Below are positions 25,780-37,415 of a stretch of DNA of 64,000 bases, piece by piece. The notes beneath the pieces were generated by a model. The model made no database searches. It was not told the DNA's origin and saw only the letters and a program-made list of their open reading frames with translations. Both the position numbers and the translations under genes were made by a program. This DNA comes from Halichondria panicea (lineage: Eukaryota; Porifera; Demospongiae; Suberitida; Halichondriidae), in the NCBI RefSeq assembly GCF_963675165.1, contig NC_087392.1:2557001-2621000 (forward strand). Direction: 5' to 3'. Every line of letters begins with the position of its first letter. Positions within the stretch are counted from its first letter, which is position 1.

Positions 25780-28700
25780 TTATCTTATTAATTTATGGGA
25801 TATGTTCTCACCGCAAGTGCATATAGATGGTTGGGGCCTTATTTTCCTAAAGGTGAGCGATGTTCTTGTACTTCTGGGAAGGACATTACTGGCTTGTGGT
25901 CCGATCTTTGAGGGAGTCTCCCAGTATCCTAGCAATTCTAGGAAAACCTCATCACAGGTTCTGGCTGGGATTCTAGGAAAGAATGTGGAGCAGTTCTGGG
26001 AATTAATGATTACACACCACTCTATACAAATTATCCCATAGAAACCATGAGATCACATAGAACAAAGGATCAGCATAAATCATTATGAGCGCTGTGAAAC
26101 CAGCCCTTCATCATTACCAGACATAAACAATAAGGTTTAAATGCAAATGAGATCACATACAACAAAGGATCAGCATACATCATTATGAGCGCTGTGAAAC
26201 CACTGCTCCATCATTACCAGACATAAACAATAAGGTTTAAATGCAAATGAGATCACATACAACAAAGGATTTAGCAAAAACGTTATAAGAGCTGTGAAAC
26301 CAGCGCTTCATCATTACCAGACATAAACAAGATCACATAGAACAAAGGATTTAGCAAAAAACGTTATAAGAGCTGTGAAACCAGCGCTTCATCATTACCA
26401 GTTTAGTAGCTCAATAACAATTAAAATACATATATCCCATAGCAAATGAGATCACATAGAACAAAGGATGTTATGAGAGCTGTGAAACCAGCGCTCCACC
26501 AATACCAGTTAGCTCAGATACAGACACACAAACCAAACAGGAAATACCTTCCCAATGGTATAATGTACATTACATGACTCACCCATGGCCCCACAGGTAC
26601 CTGGCTTCACCATTCATCACAAGCAAGCTTCTGGGTGGGAGAAGCAGGGGAACCTTCTTACCATCAGTAGGGTGTTTGAATTCCATCACAACCTGCTCAA
26701 CGACGTTACATGTAAACGCAGTGAAGATGCAGTCATGAATCTGAATGCGTGCAGCAATCAATGCCTGTCTCATACACTAATTTACACAACCCAGTGTTTT
26801 TAAATTAATGCTAGTTTCTGCGTGTGTCTAAATTAACTGGTTTGTACGTGGAGAGACATGTAATGATTGGTACAGACTTTGTGGTATAATGATCGATAGT
26901 TATTGGTGTTTGAGGGGAACAGAATGGCATAGTGTAAAGGTCGGAATACTGAATGGAATGGATCCAGTATGGAAAGGAATATGGAATGAGAGAGCATGCA
27001 TTAACTCTCTTTTTTGGTGGACACAATACATATTGCCATTGTAAGTTTAATAGTTGACTGTGTATATAACCAAGCCTTTGCCATAGAATTCCACACACAT
27101 TGGGTTGCGTAGTCAGCAAAATTCCACATTTATAGTTATACAATAAACTGTTTCTTATTACCACTGTGCAACAGTGTGGCAAGCTGTTGACCCTCTTTCC
27201 TACAGGGTGTCATGTGATGATTACAGCCAGCTACATGCTATCTTGCTTGAGTTTTCGGATTGAGCATGTTATGATATTCAAGTCAATATTTCATGCGAAG
27301 TATCTAGTTTAATCGAATAGCAGAGTTTAAGCTTCAAAATGACCAAGATGGCCTAGTTTGCGCTTTCCTAGCTTGAGTGAATGGTTGAGAATTATATTTC
27401 TAATCTCTTCAACAACACGTACATTTAATTACTATATAGCTACTGAGCAATTGTATAGTGGGTAACTTTTGTTGGGTCAAAATTCATTGAACTTGAACAG
27501 CGGTGATTTTCGTGAGTAAAAATTCCTTACGTGCACTGCATTGTACCAGAGGAGGTATGACAGGCGGGGTGCAGCTCAGGCAATTAGCCTTTGATTGAAC
27601 AATAATTATCCGCCCACTCCCCACCCACGTCGTATGTTTTTGCTGAGAGTAATCAGAGGCTAATTACTTGAGTTGCACCGCGCCTGTCGGACCTCCTCTG
27701 GCATTGTATGCGTTATGGTAAACCACGCCTATGTTTTCGTGGGTAAAATTTGAGGTCAGTTTACCCACGAAAATAACGGTTTTTTTACCCCACAAAAATG
27801 ACCAGCTGTACGGTAGTCCACTTTTTAACTATGTGTCTATAAAAGGCTCCTGTACCACTTTTACAAGTATTAGTCATACTACACCAGTAGTATACAGCTA
27901 CAGAGCACCATCAGCAGCTCTCTTTTTTAATACTATCTTTGTCATTCCATATATCGTTCCAATTCCAGCTTTTACACTATGCCGAACAGAATTGAGTAAT
28001 GCAACAAAAATTGTACATTGCTACCTGTGATCCAAGGCTAAGTGAAATTATTGGACCTTGAAAAACTGAGTGGGTGTCCACATGTGAGGGAATACCTTTA
28101 GGAGAAAGACAAGAGAGTAGATTTGATCATAGATAGAAGAAGCAGATTTTCCATTACTGCACGTAATATACAGTATAGCGGGTAATTTTCGGGGGGCAAA
28201 CTATTTGTGGTCGAGCAATATTTAGTCATTTCGTGGATAATATTTTCGTGGTTGCAGCTTGCTTGCACTGCAGGTAAAGGTAGGCAAGGTCGATTCATTC
28301 GTGGGTAAATATTCGTGGTCAGACCGTCAACCACAAAAACCACGCCTATTTTGCCCCACGAAAATTACCCGACGGTATATGTATACCTGCTCCAGGGTTG
28401 TATCTATTGACAGTGAGTTGGTCTGGGTGGTGTGTGATCAGTCCTTGCTCCATCATCCTGTCCAGTAGAGGGTGAGTGATGGCAGGTAGGCGCCCAGGGA
28501 GAGGGTTGTTGGGGTCAACCAGGTTACTTCCATACAGAAACTCGTAGCCAAAGTGCATAACTTGACGATGTTTCAGAGTTGCCTTTGGTGGAGAGCAGCC
28601 ACCCTCAGTACGTTTTACTACAATGGCTGTTTGTTGAGGTTCGTCATTAGCTGATACTATCCCATGAGTTGTTCTGTTTGGCTGTAATGTTTGCTTTGTC

Positions 28701-29299
28701 TCACTCTCAAACGAGAAAAATTTCAGCAACTGATCCTCTTCTTGAATTGACACAAAATCTTCCAGCAGTATAAGTCCTGGAGGGACCTGGCTGCATTCTG
28801 TTCGTTTAGGCACTCCACATCCTAAAATGCTTGATGGTATTTTATTGACATAGCTCATGTAGAGATGTACAGGGGGTCCATGCAACAGGGCAGGGGGGAG
28901 GGACTGAAGAAGGCTCTCGTTGCTCCTACACACTTCTACTATGCACACACCATTCAGTGACACTAGACACTGACTAGCAATTATCGTACTGGTAAATGTG
29001 ACAAATGCATAATCTTTTCCTGATGGAAGGTACAATTGTTTCAAATATCCTTCGGATTGTAATGGGTTTAGCATGTGTTCTAGTACCTCCCTGGGAACTC
29101 CATTCTTCAGACCCCCATTACCAATGAATAAGTGTACAGAGGGTTCTTCTTGAAATCCTATATCTGTCTTAGGCTCTTGCTTCAAGTACTGTGCCTGCTT
29201 TCTCTTCACCTTCCTGTGTACCTTGTCCTTGTCCAAATCCATATTTTGTGGGCGTGGCTGCCTGGGTGATTTTGTGCTGACATCAGCACTCTTGTGCAT
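25780..29299 (-). CDS. ALKBH8: ALKBH8-like tRNA wobble-uridine hydroxylase (RRM + AlkB), no methyltransferase domain
   Basis: Four exons, 29299-28387, 28095-28025, 26692-26583 and 25972-25780, join in phase to 428 residues. Seen: a basic N-terminus, an RRM at about 54-125 ([16 protein letters not shown]), then an AlkB 2-oxoglutarate/Fe(II) domain with [10 protein letters not shown], iron ligands H309, D311 (PSHVDTHS) and H364 (YLWGHG), and R401 and R407 (RTSLTFRK) as the 2-oxoglutarate arginines. Family knowledge: animal ALKBH8 carries RRM-AlkB followed by a Trm9-like methyltransferase and makes the mcm5/mchm5 wobble uridine. Here a stop follows 21 residues after R407 and no methyltransferase is found in the next 1.2 kb. 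A possible donor (GCG|GTGAGA) in the last exon leaves room for an unseen further exon. Its introns hold a tandem array and two MITE-like elements. The first ATG is 32 bp from the DDIAS start. Confidence 0.85.
26051..26508. repeat. Tandem repeat array, five copies of an about 100-bp unit
   Basis: Copies begin with GATCACATA(G/C)AACAAAGGAT at 26051, 26151, 26251, 26331 and 26450. Copies 1 and 2 are 100 bp, copy 3 is 80 bp, copy 4 carries an extra tail and copy 5 is partial. Each contains GCTGTGAAACCA and TCATTACCAG or a variant. It lies in the last intron of the ALKBH8-like gene. No open frame runs through it. Confidence 0.92.
27451..27814. mobile_element. Inverted-repeat element interrupted by a nested insertion
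   Basis: The left end TTGTATAGTGGGTAACTTTT and the right end TTACCCCACAAAAATGACCA..TACGGTA are degenerate inverse copies of the TACCGTATAGCGGGTAATTT family. Internal TTTCGTGGGTAAAA and TTTACCCACGAAAA are inverse copies. The element at 27546-27700 splits it. Confidence 0.65.
27546..27700. mobile_element. hAT-type MITE with 8-bp target duplication
   Basis: About 155 bp with near-perfect terminal inverted repeats of about 50 bp: CAGAGGAGGTATGACAGGCG at the left against CGCCTGTCGGACCTCCTCTG at the right. It is flanked directly by GCATTGTA (27538-27545 and 27701-27708). Eight-base target duplications are typical of the hAT superfamily. It has no coding capacity. Confidence 0.82.
28171..28379. mobile_element. 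Inverted-repeat element (MITE-like) next to a splice donor
   Basis: The left end CAGTATAGCGGGTAATTTTC and the right end GCCCCACGAAAATTACCCGACGGTA-type sequence form terminal inverted repeats of about 28 bp. The right end stops one base short of the ALKBH8-like exon 1 donor GTATAC (28381-28386). Confidence 0.75.
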
Positions 29300-29331
29300 T
29301 TTAACAATTAGAGACTAGACATTGAGCTGAG
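29300..29331. promoter_or_regulatory. 32-bp gap between divergent start codons (shared promoter)
   Basis: The minus-strand ATG of the ALKBH8-like gene (29297-29299) and the plus-strand ATG of the DDIAS-like gene (29332) are 32 bp apart. The core promoters must lie in this gap or inside the neighbouring coding sequence. A second in-frame methionine at residue 20 of the ALKBH8-like protein could be its true start. Confidence 0.6.
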
Positions 29332-31183
29332 ATGATTGTTTGCACTGTGCTGAGTGTAAGGCCCTACTCTGGACTATATCAGGCGTGTAAAAACTGTCTG
29401 GGGAAAGTTTTGCAACATCAGGAGAGCAAGTAATTTATTGTCTATGGCACTCGACTCATCGTTTAAATAGCCAGAGTTGGCACACCATCACTTTCATTGT
29501 GTTACTGTAGGTGGTGGTGCAGAAAGTGTAGCCGTGTAATCTCCTCCAATGAGGTACATCGACGTTACTGCATTGCCATGGCAATCACAGATCATTCTAC
29601 ACCACCGCAGGATGTCGTAGTGTTTGGGAAGTCGTGTGATCTGATCTTTGGCTGCTCTGCTAGCCACCTAACTGAGTGAGCTAAACATACTTCGTTCGAG
29701 ATGTGTTGCTATAATTATTATCTCCAGCATAAAGAGTAAACTGCTTATCCTTAATAACCCCATATTGAGCACAATTATTATGTTCACGCATAATATTATG
29801 ATGGCACTTTTCACTCCCAGGTATTTGGGTGCTACTCTGAATGGCAACAGTGAAGACAGTGACCAAATTCTTTACAAGGCAATTGAAGCAACTCTCGTTG
29901 GGAATTGTTTTGCCTTTGTGTTCTGCGTACCATCAATAGTCAAGAACCAAACCACTTTGTTAAGTATTACTGAGGGATTCAATGAACGTAACACTGGTGC
30001 TGTAGAGAGAAGGAGGGGGCTCGTTGTCATGACAATCAAGACCATATGCACTGGTTCAGACACAATGCTAAGCAAACTTCAGCGTGAACTTGAGGGTACC
30101 CCCCAACCAACTTCATGTCTGCCCTCACTAGCAGTCAAGAGTCTCCCTCAGAAACGTTCTAAGAGTATCGACGATTCAAACTTTTATGATCATACGTTGC
30201 CAAGTGAATCCTCTCCCTCGCAGCAGTTCTCACGTTTGTTGGAAACATACTCAGAAAGCCAAGAATCATCACCCCACGAAGATGTTATGGCTACCCCAAT
30301 CTCTCAATCCGGCTTCATTCAGCAATGTCATACAAATTATGTGTCACCTTCCACTCTGTCGCTCCTGTTGGACACTTATTCGGAAAGTCCCCCACCACCG
30401 AAGTGTGAATGTGTATCTCAAAGGAGCCAGAAGACAGAAGTGACCACCATCGACTCAGGACATAAGACGGAACCCCTATCCATCATGATAAATTCAAAGG
30501 AGAGCACTTCTCATCCTCAAGCCTTGTCGCAAGTGGAACTTCAAGATTATTTGTCCGAATTGAGCCGAACTGATTGGCTGGTGAGAGAACTGGAATCAGA
30601 CTGGGAGTCCACTCAGAATAAATGTTCGTCACCCTGTATACAACAGCAGTGCACATTTTCACTCAGCAAAGAGATGCTGAGAGAGCTGCAAGAACCATTC
30701 AGTCAGTCAAGAGAAGGCTCACCAAACTGTGACACACCAATAAGTCATTCCAACACTACATCTATGTATAGCTCCCTCTCGTCACAGTTTCGTCTACAAA
30801 CCCAAAACAGTAATTCATCTCCTGAGTTATTTTCTTCCGCCTCTAGTTCATATTCAAGAAAAACTCTAATAGGAGCAGATGCATCTCAACAGTCAATGCA
30901 GACTCCTAGCCAGCTGATGTCTGATTGGAGACAAAGTTCCTCACCAGAGCTATTTGAGTCTTCGTCAAGGGAAGAACAAGACAGTGGAACTGCCACACAG
31001 TTGGTACAAACACCTGCACTGTCAGTAAGAGGGAGAACACATGCTTTGAGGAGAAAGCTGGTCCAAAGAACAGAGACAAATGTGTCGATGTTAGCATCGA
31101 CACATCATACACCTTGTACTCTCAATCAACGTAATTCAACATTAGCTGTAAATCACAACGCTTTCTCTCCTGATATTCTATGA
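29332..31183 (+). CDS. DDIAS: DDIAS/noxin-like protein (RPA-type zinc-ribbon OB fold)
   Basis: Three exons, 29332-29429, 29511-29675 and 29821-31183, give 541 residues. The first 180 residues show a zinc ribbon with C19/C22 and C36/C39, then RRYCIAMAITD, VVVFGKSCDLIFGC, ILYKAIEATLVGNCFAF and LVVMTIKTI. This order follows the RPA1 C-terminal-like OB fold of human DDIAS (noxin). The remainder is a low-complexity Ser/Gln-rich tail with repeated short motifs: LLETYSES/LLDTYSES (near residues 229 and 275) and SSPELF (near 420 and 461). Family knowledge: DDIAS protects cells after DNA damage and opposes apoptosis; its mechanism is not settled. Similarity is by eye but spans the whole domain. It is divergent from the ALKBH8-like gene and convergent with MLH1. 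Confidence 0.78.
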
Positions 31184-31314
31184 AATTACAGCATTAAATA
31201 ATTGATTGTAATTGATGACAGATGAATGTTGCAGCTATAAGATGAAATGATTGTACGATTGTAATCAAGTGATTAAAATAAGCATAATTATGTACATGCA
31301 CGTTAATCAATGAA

Positions 31315-31320
31315 AATAAA
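31315..31320 (+). promoter_or_regulatory. Poly(A) signal AATAAA for the DDIAS-like gene
   Basis: AATAAA lies 131 bp after the stop codon and 22 bp before the MLH1 stop on the other strand. Confidence 0.6.
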
Positions 31321-31342
31321 TAATTAATGTGCACGCGTTCAG

Positions 31343-34300
31343 TCAACACCTCTCAAAGACCTTATAGAGGTCATGTAGGTCAGCTATCTGTAAGATACTG
31401 CCATCTTCTGCCATTTTTCTTTGCGGAATAAAGTCAGACTTCAGTGCAGGGAAGACAACATGTTCCACAGTCCATTGCCAAGGAGAATGCTTGTACAACT
31501 CCGGGATACAATCTGCTCTCACCTTGAGAAGAAAAACGTGAAAAACACGACTTTTCATTTTGATAGTTCTTACCTCAATCCCTTTCTCTTGTGACCCTTT
31601 GCTCTGACTTGGCACTTCTCCATCAGCAGGGTGCTGTTTGTTACCTGATTGCTCTTGGCTGTCTAACAGGAAAGGGTCATTCCGAATTGAGTAGAAATCA
31701 CTGGTCTCGGCAGCCAACGTCTGGAAACACTCCTTCTCATTGTCCCAGTTAACCTGTACGAACGAAAGGCCTGTAATCGAGGCTAAGCTAAACCTATAGA
31801 CTTCTAAGCACAAATATACTTCAGCTACAAAGTATAAATGCAGCAACAATGTCCTATGGAAATGCACAATAACCAATGTACATGGTTCTGCACAGTAACC
31901 TCATTAGACCACATGTAACAGAAGGCTTATAGCTTAGACCACGATCTAAGAAGGCTTATAGCTATGGTTTTGAGGCACTGTATAGCGCTTTATTTTCGAG
32001 GAACTAAAATGTCATATGATTTCTTAAAATACGCTTTGAGGCCAAACATAGAGGCTTCAAATGACCATACCTCTACAGTAGAAAGGTCTTTACAATACTG
32101 GAAGTAAACAACGATCACAGGAACTAAAATTTCATGGTTTAAGGTCAATCCGCGAAAACTGCAAATTTGTGCCTCGAAAACGCTATTAAATTATTATGAG
32201 TGGTCTACTCAAAATAGTAGTAATAATTACACCTCTGTAAAATAGTAGTAATGTACCTCTGTAGCCAGCCTCACTAGGAACATTGGCAGTTTGTCTAGGT
32301 TAGGGCAGTAGGAAGGAAGGAGGAGGGGGAGACTGTGGACACACCCATCCTGCAACAAAGCATATTTTCTAACTATAGAATGACACGGACATGTACCTTT
32401 CGAACATCTAATGAGAAATAATCTCTGAGCATTTCAGCCTTCGATTTCAAGAAATCAACAATGTACTGAGCAAGTTTCTCCTTGGGTCCATCTTCTTCTG
32501 TCCAGCCTGTCAAATTACGTGTGTAACTGTGGTTGCTACAACACTACAATGATCACATAATTAAACTGCAAATAAAATCACGGTGTAGTATGAACCAGAG
32601 ATTAAAGAGAAGAGGGATATAAAACTGGATCACGTGTACACATAAACTTCTTGCCCAAAATCGGCGTGGCACGTTGTCTTTACTGCAAGTTCTACATGTA
32701 CATGTATGTAAAATACTTTGTGGTACTGTATCTCTAGACTTGCTGCTACATATAAAACATGTAAAGTGGACTGTTGGGAAGTGAAATAGCTCCTCAGCTA
32801 AACTCCAAGAGACAGCTTGTTCGATCACTTTTTTGACTGGTCTTGGAGTAAATTGTATACTAAAAATCGATTATACTTTCAGCATCAGAGCGACCTAGCC
32901 TTTGAGAAAGGCACTGTCCATAGAATACAGCTAACATTAAACCCATCACTGAACCATATGAAAACCAATTTGTTTTCTGCTTCAGTTCCACAAAGGCTAG
33001 TATAGCCAATAAACCAGGGAATCTGGGGTTCTGGATTTTATTGCCACCTTAAAATTTGCCGCCATTTTATAGCAACGAGGAGTGCCTAAACCTTTTACAT
33101 TGAGCACATAAGCTCACATGATCTAGTTCTATATCCCTTTCTCTGTGAACACAGATGATGTTATTGTGTGTCAAGGCAATAAGTCTTTAAGAGTGTGACC
33201 TTACCACTATCCGGGGAGTTCAGAGCAATCATGGCCACGTCATACATTGGAGCTGGAGGCTGTACAGTATAATATGCAAATACACTGATCAAAATCGACA
33301 GAACACTCACTGTTAGAGTCAAATTCCCAAAGTTGGCAAAATCGAATAAGAGTAGCTGATAGAAAAGCTCCTTGCTGAGAAAGAAGGAGATCAGAATAGG
33401 CCATTAATCATTAACTCACTAAGCTAGAGCACTGAAGTGCTAACCCTCGGCTGTTGACATTATAGCAACCAAGGAGTGTTCTGCAATAAATACTGGCTAA
33501 GCAGCAAGTAACAGCAGCTATAGAGGCATGCCGAAACTTTTGAGAATAGAGTTTTAGTAGTGTATGAGACATACATTGTGGACTAGCTCTAGGATACAGC
33601 AAAGTCAGCAAAGAAGCCTGGAGAGTTAGAAATATAGCTCCTGGTATGTTCTGGGGCTAGGATAAGCAAAGAAGCAACAACCACAATCATAATTATGCCT
33701 CGGTGCGCATGCACAAGCGAGGTATACGGTAGTGTGTTTGTGTGTCTGTGTGTGTGTGTAGACTGCTACAGCTGCTCAAGGATGAATCAAGTGCAAGTAA
33801 GAGTTTCTATAGGCTTCTAATCATGTTTACTTGGATTTGCAAAATAATGCTTCGTTCTCGAGTTATGCCTAGTTTTGCTTACTTGGAATGCCATTGTAGC
33901 CTTTTCAGAAGAGGACGTAGCCAAACTTGTTTACCGAGTGTTGCTACTCTACTTAGTAGTTAGCTTTGTACTAGAACGCTAGCTATTGGTAGCTGCAAGA
34001 GTGAGAATAGAGCTGCAAGGCTCTGCTATAATGCAGCCATTAATTTTAGACTTGAACTTTTGGCATCGATCGTTTTTTAACAACAATCATGGTCGATCAT
34101 TACCTACTCTCTGAGTTTTTGCATGCAGCAAAATTAATCATGTCATTCATGTGCTATTAGTAGCTTTATGTATGTAGCTTTGGCATCTCCACCGAGGCAT
34201 CAGCACCTGCGGTGCTTTCATTCTATTAGTGACCCTTTTCCATTGTTTCTGGTACAGGATCACTTCAGCTGCAAATAAGCGCCTCAAATACAGGGCCCCG

Positions 34301-37300
34301 TGTAGCTAGCTCAACATGCAAGAGTAAGCTTCTGGTCGGTTTTATTAGACGACGAAGCTTTAACATCAAAATCTGCCACAATAACTTGTTGTGTGGAAGC
34401 TATGTCCAAGCTGTAAACGCAGCGCTATGGCATCCAGGTGAGTAGACTCAGATGTCACACACAAACAAACAAACAAACCAAACGACTACTATATAACCCG
34501 CTGGCCGCGGCACGGCCTCAGATTAATTACATGTAGATGACACTCACCTTAACTTGGTAAGGTCAACCAGATACAGCTTTGTCTGAATTTAAATGCATGA
34601 TCATACACACAGTAGAACATGTGTCAATGTAAACGCCTACCTGGTGTTGTACTAGAGCTCTGGTCTGGTCGACACAACCTACGAACTTGTGATTCTGAAA
34701 GAGCTCAGTTAAATCTGGAAATGGAACAGTACCACACCAGAGTGTAAATATATCTACAATACATGTATGCAGCACTGCGACAACCAGTAATGTATGACTA
34801 TAGTCTTTAGTTCTTAATGGGTTTGGACCAGTTACAGAAAGAACACCATAATACATTACCTAAGAGTCGAGTTAAAGAATGCACCTCTTCTGTTTGAAAT
34901 CAAACAAAGTTAGCTAGCAACTCTCGTGGTTAGCTTACTTTGTATCTCAAAATTGGTAAAGGCCCCTCACCTGTGTGCTGCTGTCCCCTCACTGCCAGCT
35001 GCAGACTGCGCACACTCGTCAGCCTAATCTCCTTGCGATGAGCCTTCTTTCTAAATGGGCGAAGGACGCCTGACACACCACTGGAGTGCCTCCTCTTCTC
35101 CACCGAGGCAGTGTGCGCTACACCCCCTGATTGGTTGGGTGAGGCATTATCATCCATCGGTTCAGACTGCTCGTCGGAGGGCTGGTTGTGTTGCTGTGTT
35201 GATCCTGGCCCAAAGAAAGCCTCCAGTTTTTGCTCTCTAGAGTCAGTTCTCACCATCTGATATGCATATGTAGGAGTATCTTGTTTTCCTACACACAAAC
35301 AAATTGTGGTGTACGTTCAACACTACTTGAATTGAACAAGAGCAGCAGGAATTGGGTCTATTCTTGTTGGCTAGGCTGATTGTCAGCTATGGCACTACAT
35401 CAAAATTGTCATGGCCTTCTCTTAGCACACGCAACCGTCTCTTTGGTATGGTGTCAGCAAACATGAGGAGCTGAAAATCTCACCTTCTTTACTGGTCCCA
35501 GAAGTACCCTTCTTGTGCAGTGAGTCAGAGAGGGACAGTGCGGTACCTGGTAGTAGCGCCTGGGTGAAGTAGGTCCTGGATGAGTTGCAGCCAAGAAGTC
35601 TCTGCTCAATGCCTTTTTGGATGGCCTCTACAATGCTCTCTTCGTGCAAGAAGTGCACCTCATGCTTAGTGGGATGGACGTTGACGTCAATATTGGCTGG
35701 ACTGATCTCAATGCTGGTACAACCAATGAGAATGAAATAACAGAACTGTCACGATAGGGAATTTGTAGCACCTTAAGTATATGAAGGGGTGAGTTCCTTT
35801 AGGTAGGTAAGCAGCATACACGACCATAATGGCCTTCTTGAGAGCACCACTGTCAACAAGACGATCTGAGCAGAGCAATTTCACTTATTTCAAAACCAAA
35901 TAGAGTCAGTGCGACTTACGATTTATGAACAACAGGAACTGGAGTTTCTTCACAGAGTAGTTGGCATTTGTGACAAGCCCTTGCATTTTAAACCCCAACT
36001 CAGCATCATCACTATCAACCTCAAGCAGCTCCCTACAGTGTGAGTGACTATGTCCTCATAAGCAGACTAACACAACAATTCATAGCGGCATTGGCATGAG
36101 TAGAGCTAATTCAACCAATGTTGGAGCTGAAGATCACATACCTAGCCACAGACGAACCATACAATGAGGATATATTCTCTTTGATGGTACTGCCCTGAAG
36201 GGTCTTGATATCTGCAGCTGTCTCCTCTTGCTGCAACAACATGCACAAACAAGTGCCATTGTAACTGTAAAGAACTCGTGCACACATGCAATAGCAGTAC
36301 CTTTCTGAGTGAGAATGCAACTCCAGAGTTATGGACTGCATACCTGAAAATCACAAATTACATAGTCTCCTCTCTACAATTTGCTTACTTGGTGACAACA
36401 TCGGCAACTCTTCCAAATTCCTCTGAGGGACTTTTGAGTGCTTTTCTCCTAGTGGTCACATTGTAGAACAAGTCCTCGGCCACAATCATTGTCCCACGAG
36501 TGCCAGCACACGGCTTAGGGTCAGCAGTTGCTCCGGATCTAGGTAGAGCTAGCTGACCATCTTTGTACATAGCTCTAAAGAGAGTGCATCGTGCATCGAT
36601 CATCTCAGAGATATAAAATCAAACACTAACTCACTTAAATGCACACTTTGAATCGGCAGTTTTTGAAGTAATGGTAACATGTGCAACATGGCTGATGCTA
36701 GCAAGTGCCTGCAGTGGTTAGGAACAATAACAAGTATGTTCCCTAGTAACCTACCTCTCCTCTGAACCCATAAGTACTGATGCTGGACAGGTCTTCAAAC
36801 TTCCTCAGTTTGCTGGTTGTGAACCTCTCACACACAATGGCCATGTCTTCTCTCTGTGGAGTGGGGAAAGGATAATAGACTATACTACTTGGTGGAAGGT
36901 AGTGCATGAAATGAGTGGTATCTTTATGACACCTGTATCAAAGTTCCTGCTGTTTCTCTCAGCAAATCATGTCTGGCACTGTGTCTATGGTGCATGGTGA
37001 TAAAACTTTTGATTACTTACTACTTACTTTGATTCCACTCCCATTGTCAGCAATCTGTATCAACTTCAGACCACCTGACTTGACAGTCACTTGAATCATG
37101 GTTGAGCCAGCATCAAGACTGTGTGTGAGTCGAGTGAAAGTATCCAACATTGAGCTTATACCGTATGACAAAATTTTAAGTGCAGCTACCTGTTCTCAAG
37201 CATTTCTTTGATCGCATTTGCAGGCCTCTGTATTACCTATATAAAATGGAGGAGAATTGTTGCACTCAAAGTGCAATGCAGACTAGTTATGCAGACTCAC

Positions 37301-37415
37301 TCACCTCTCCAGCTGCAATTCTATTGACAACAGCTTCATCGAGCCTTTGTATTCTCCCAGACTGAGGCTCACACTTAGCCTCACTACTGCTTGCACTGGC
37401 AGAAAAGGGCTCCAT
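31343..37415 (-). CDS. MLH1: DNA mismatch repair protein MLH1
   Basis: Twenty exons join in phase: 37415-37305, 37236-37190, 37118-37028, 36853-36755, 36708-36635, 36574-36389, 36343-36301, 36230-36142, 36032-35920, 35865-35772, 35713-35484, 35288-34971, 34714-34641, 34582-34548, 33374-33311, 33259-33205, 32506-32397, 32349-32257, 31753-31574, 31522-31343; 761 residues (human 756). Seen: GHKL ATPase motifs ENSLDAG, ADNGSGI and YGFRGEAL, the [12 protein letters not shown] end of the ATPase region, a variable linker, the C-terminal dimerisation domain ([30 protein letters not shown]) and the invariant terminal FERC. Family knowledge: MLH1 pairs with PMS2 to act after MutS recognition, and with MLH3 in meiosis. 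Nothing essential is missing. A divergent promoter region of 186 bp is shared with IK. Confidence 0.98.
31979..32190. mobile_element. Inverted-repeat element in an MLH1 intron
   Basis: The left end TGTATAGCGCTTTATTTTCG and the right end GCCTCGAAAACGCTATTAAA are inverse copies, with GAACTAAAATGTCAT/GAACTAAAATTTCAT direct copies inside. The ends resemble the other TATAGCG elements in the window. Confidence 0.6.
33375..34547 (-). other. Large MLH1 intron
   Basis: A 1,173-bp intron. It contains a short TG-rich run near 33731-33759 and an AAAC run near 34461-34478. No other gene or RNA was recognised. Confidence 0.5.

Noticed and set aside
26051-26508. CRISPR-like array
   Set aside because: The repeats are about 100-bp head-to-tail copies without unique spacers, in a eukaryotic intron.
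26811-27182. 123-codon minus-strand frame in an ALKBH8 intron
   Set aside because: No recognisable domain, and the flanking ALKBH8 exons join in phase without it.
28098-28343. 81-codon minus-strand frame
   Set aside because: It is formed by the inverted-repeat element at 28171-28379.
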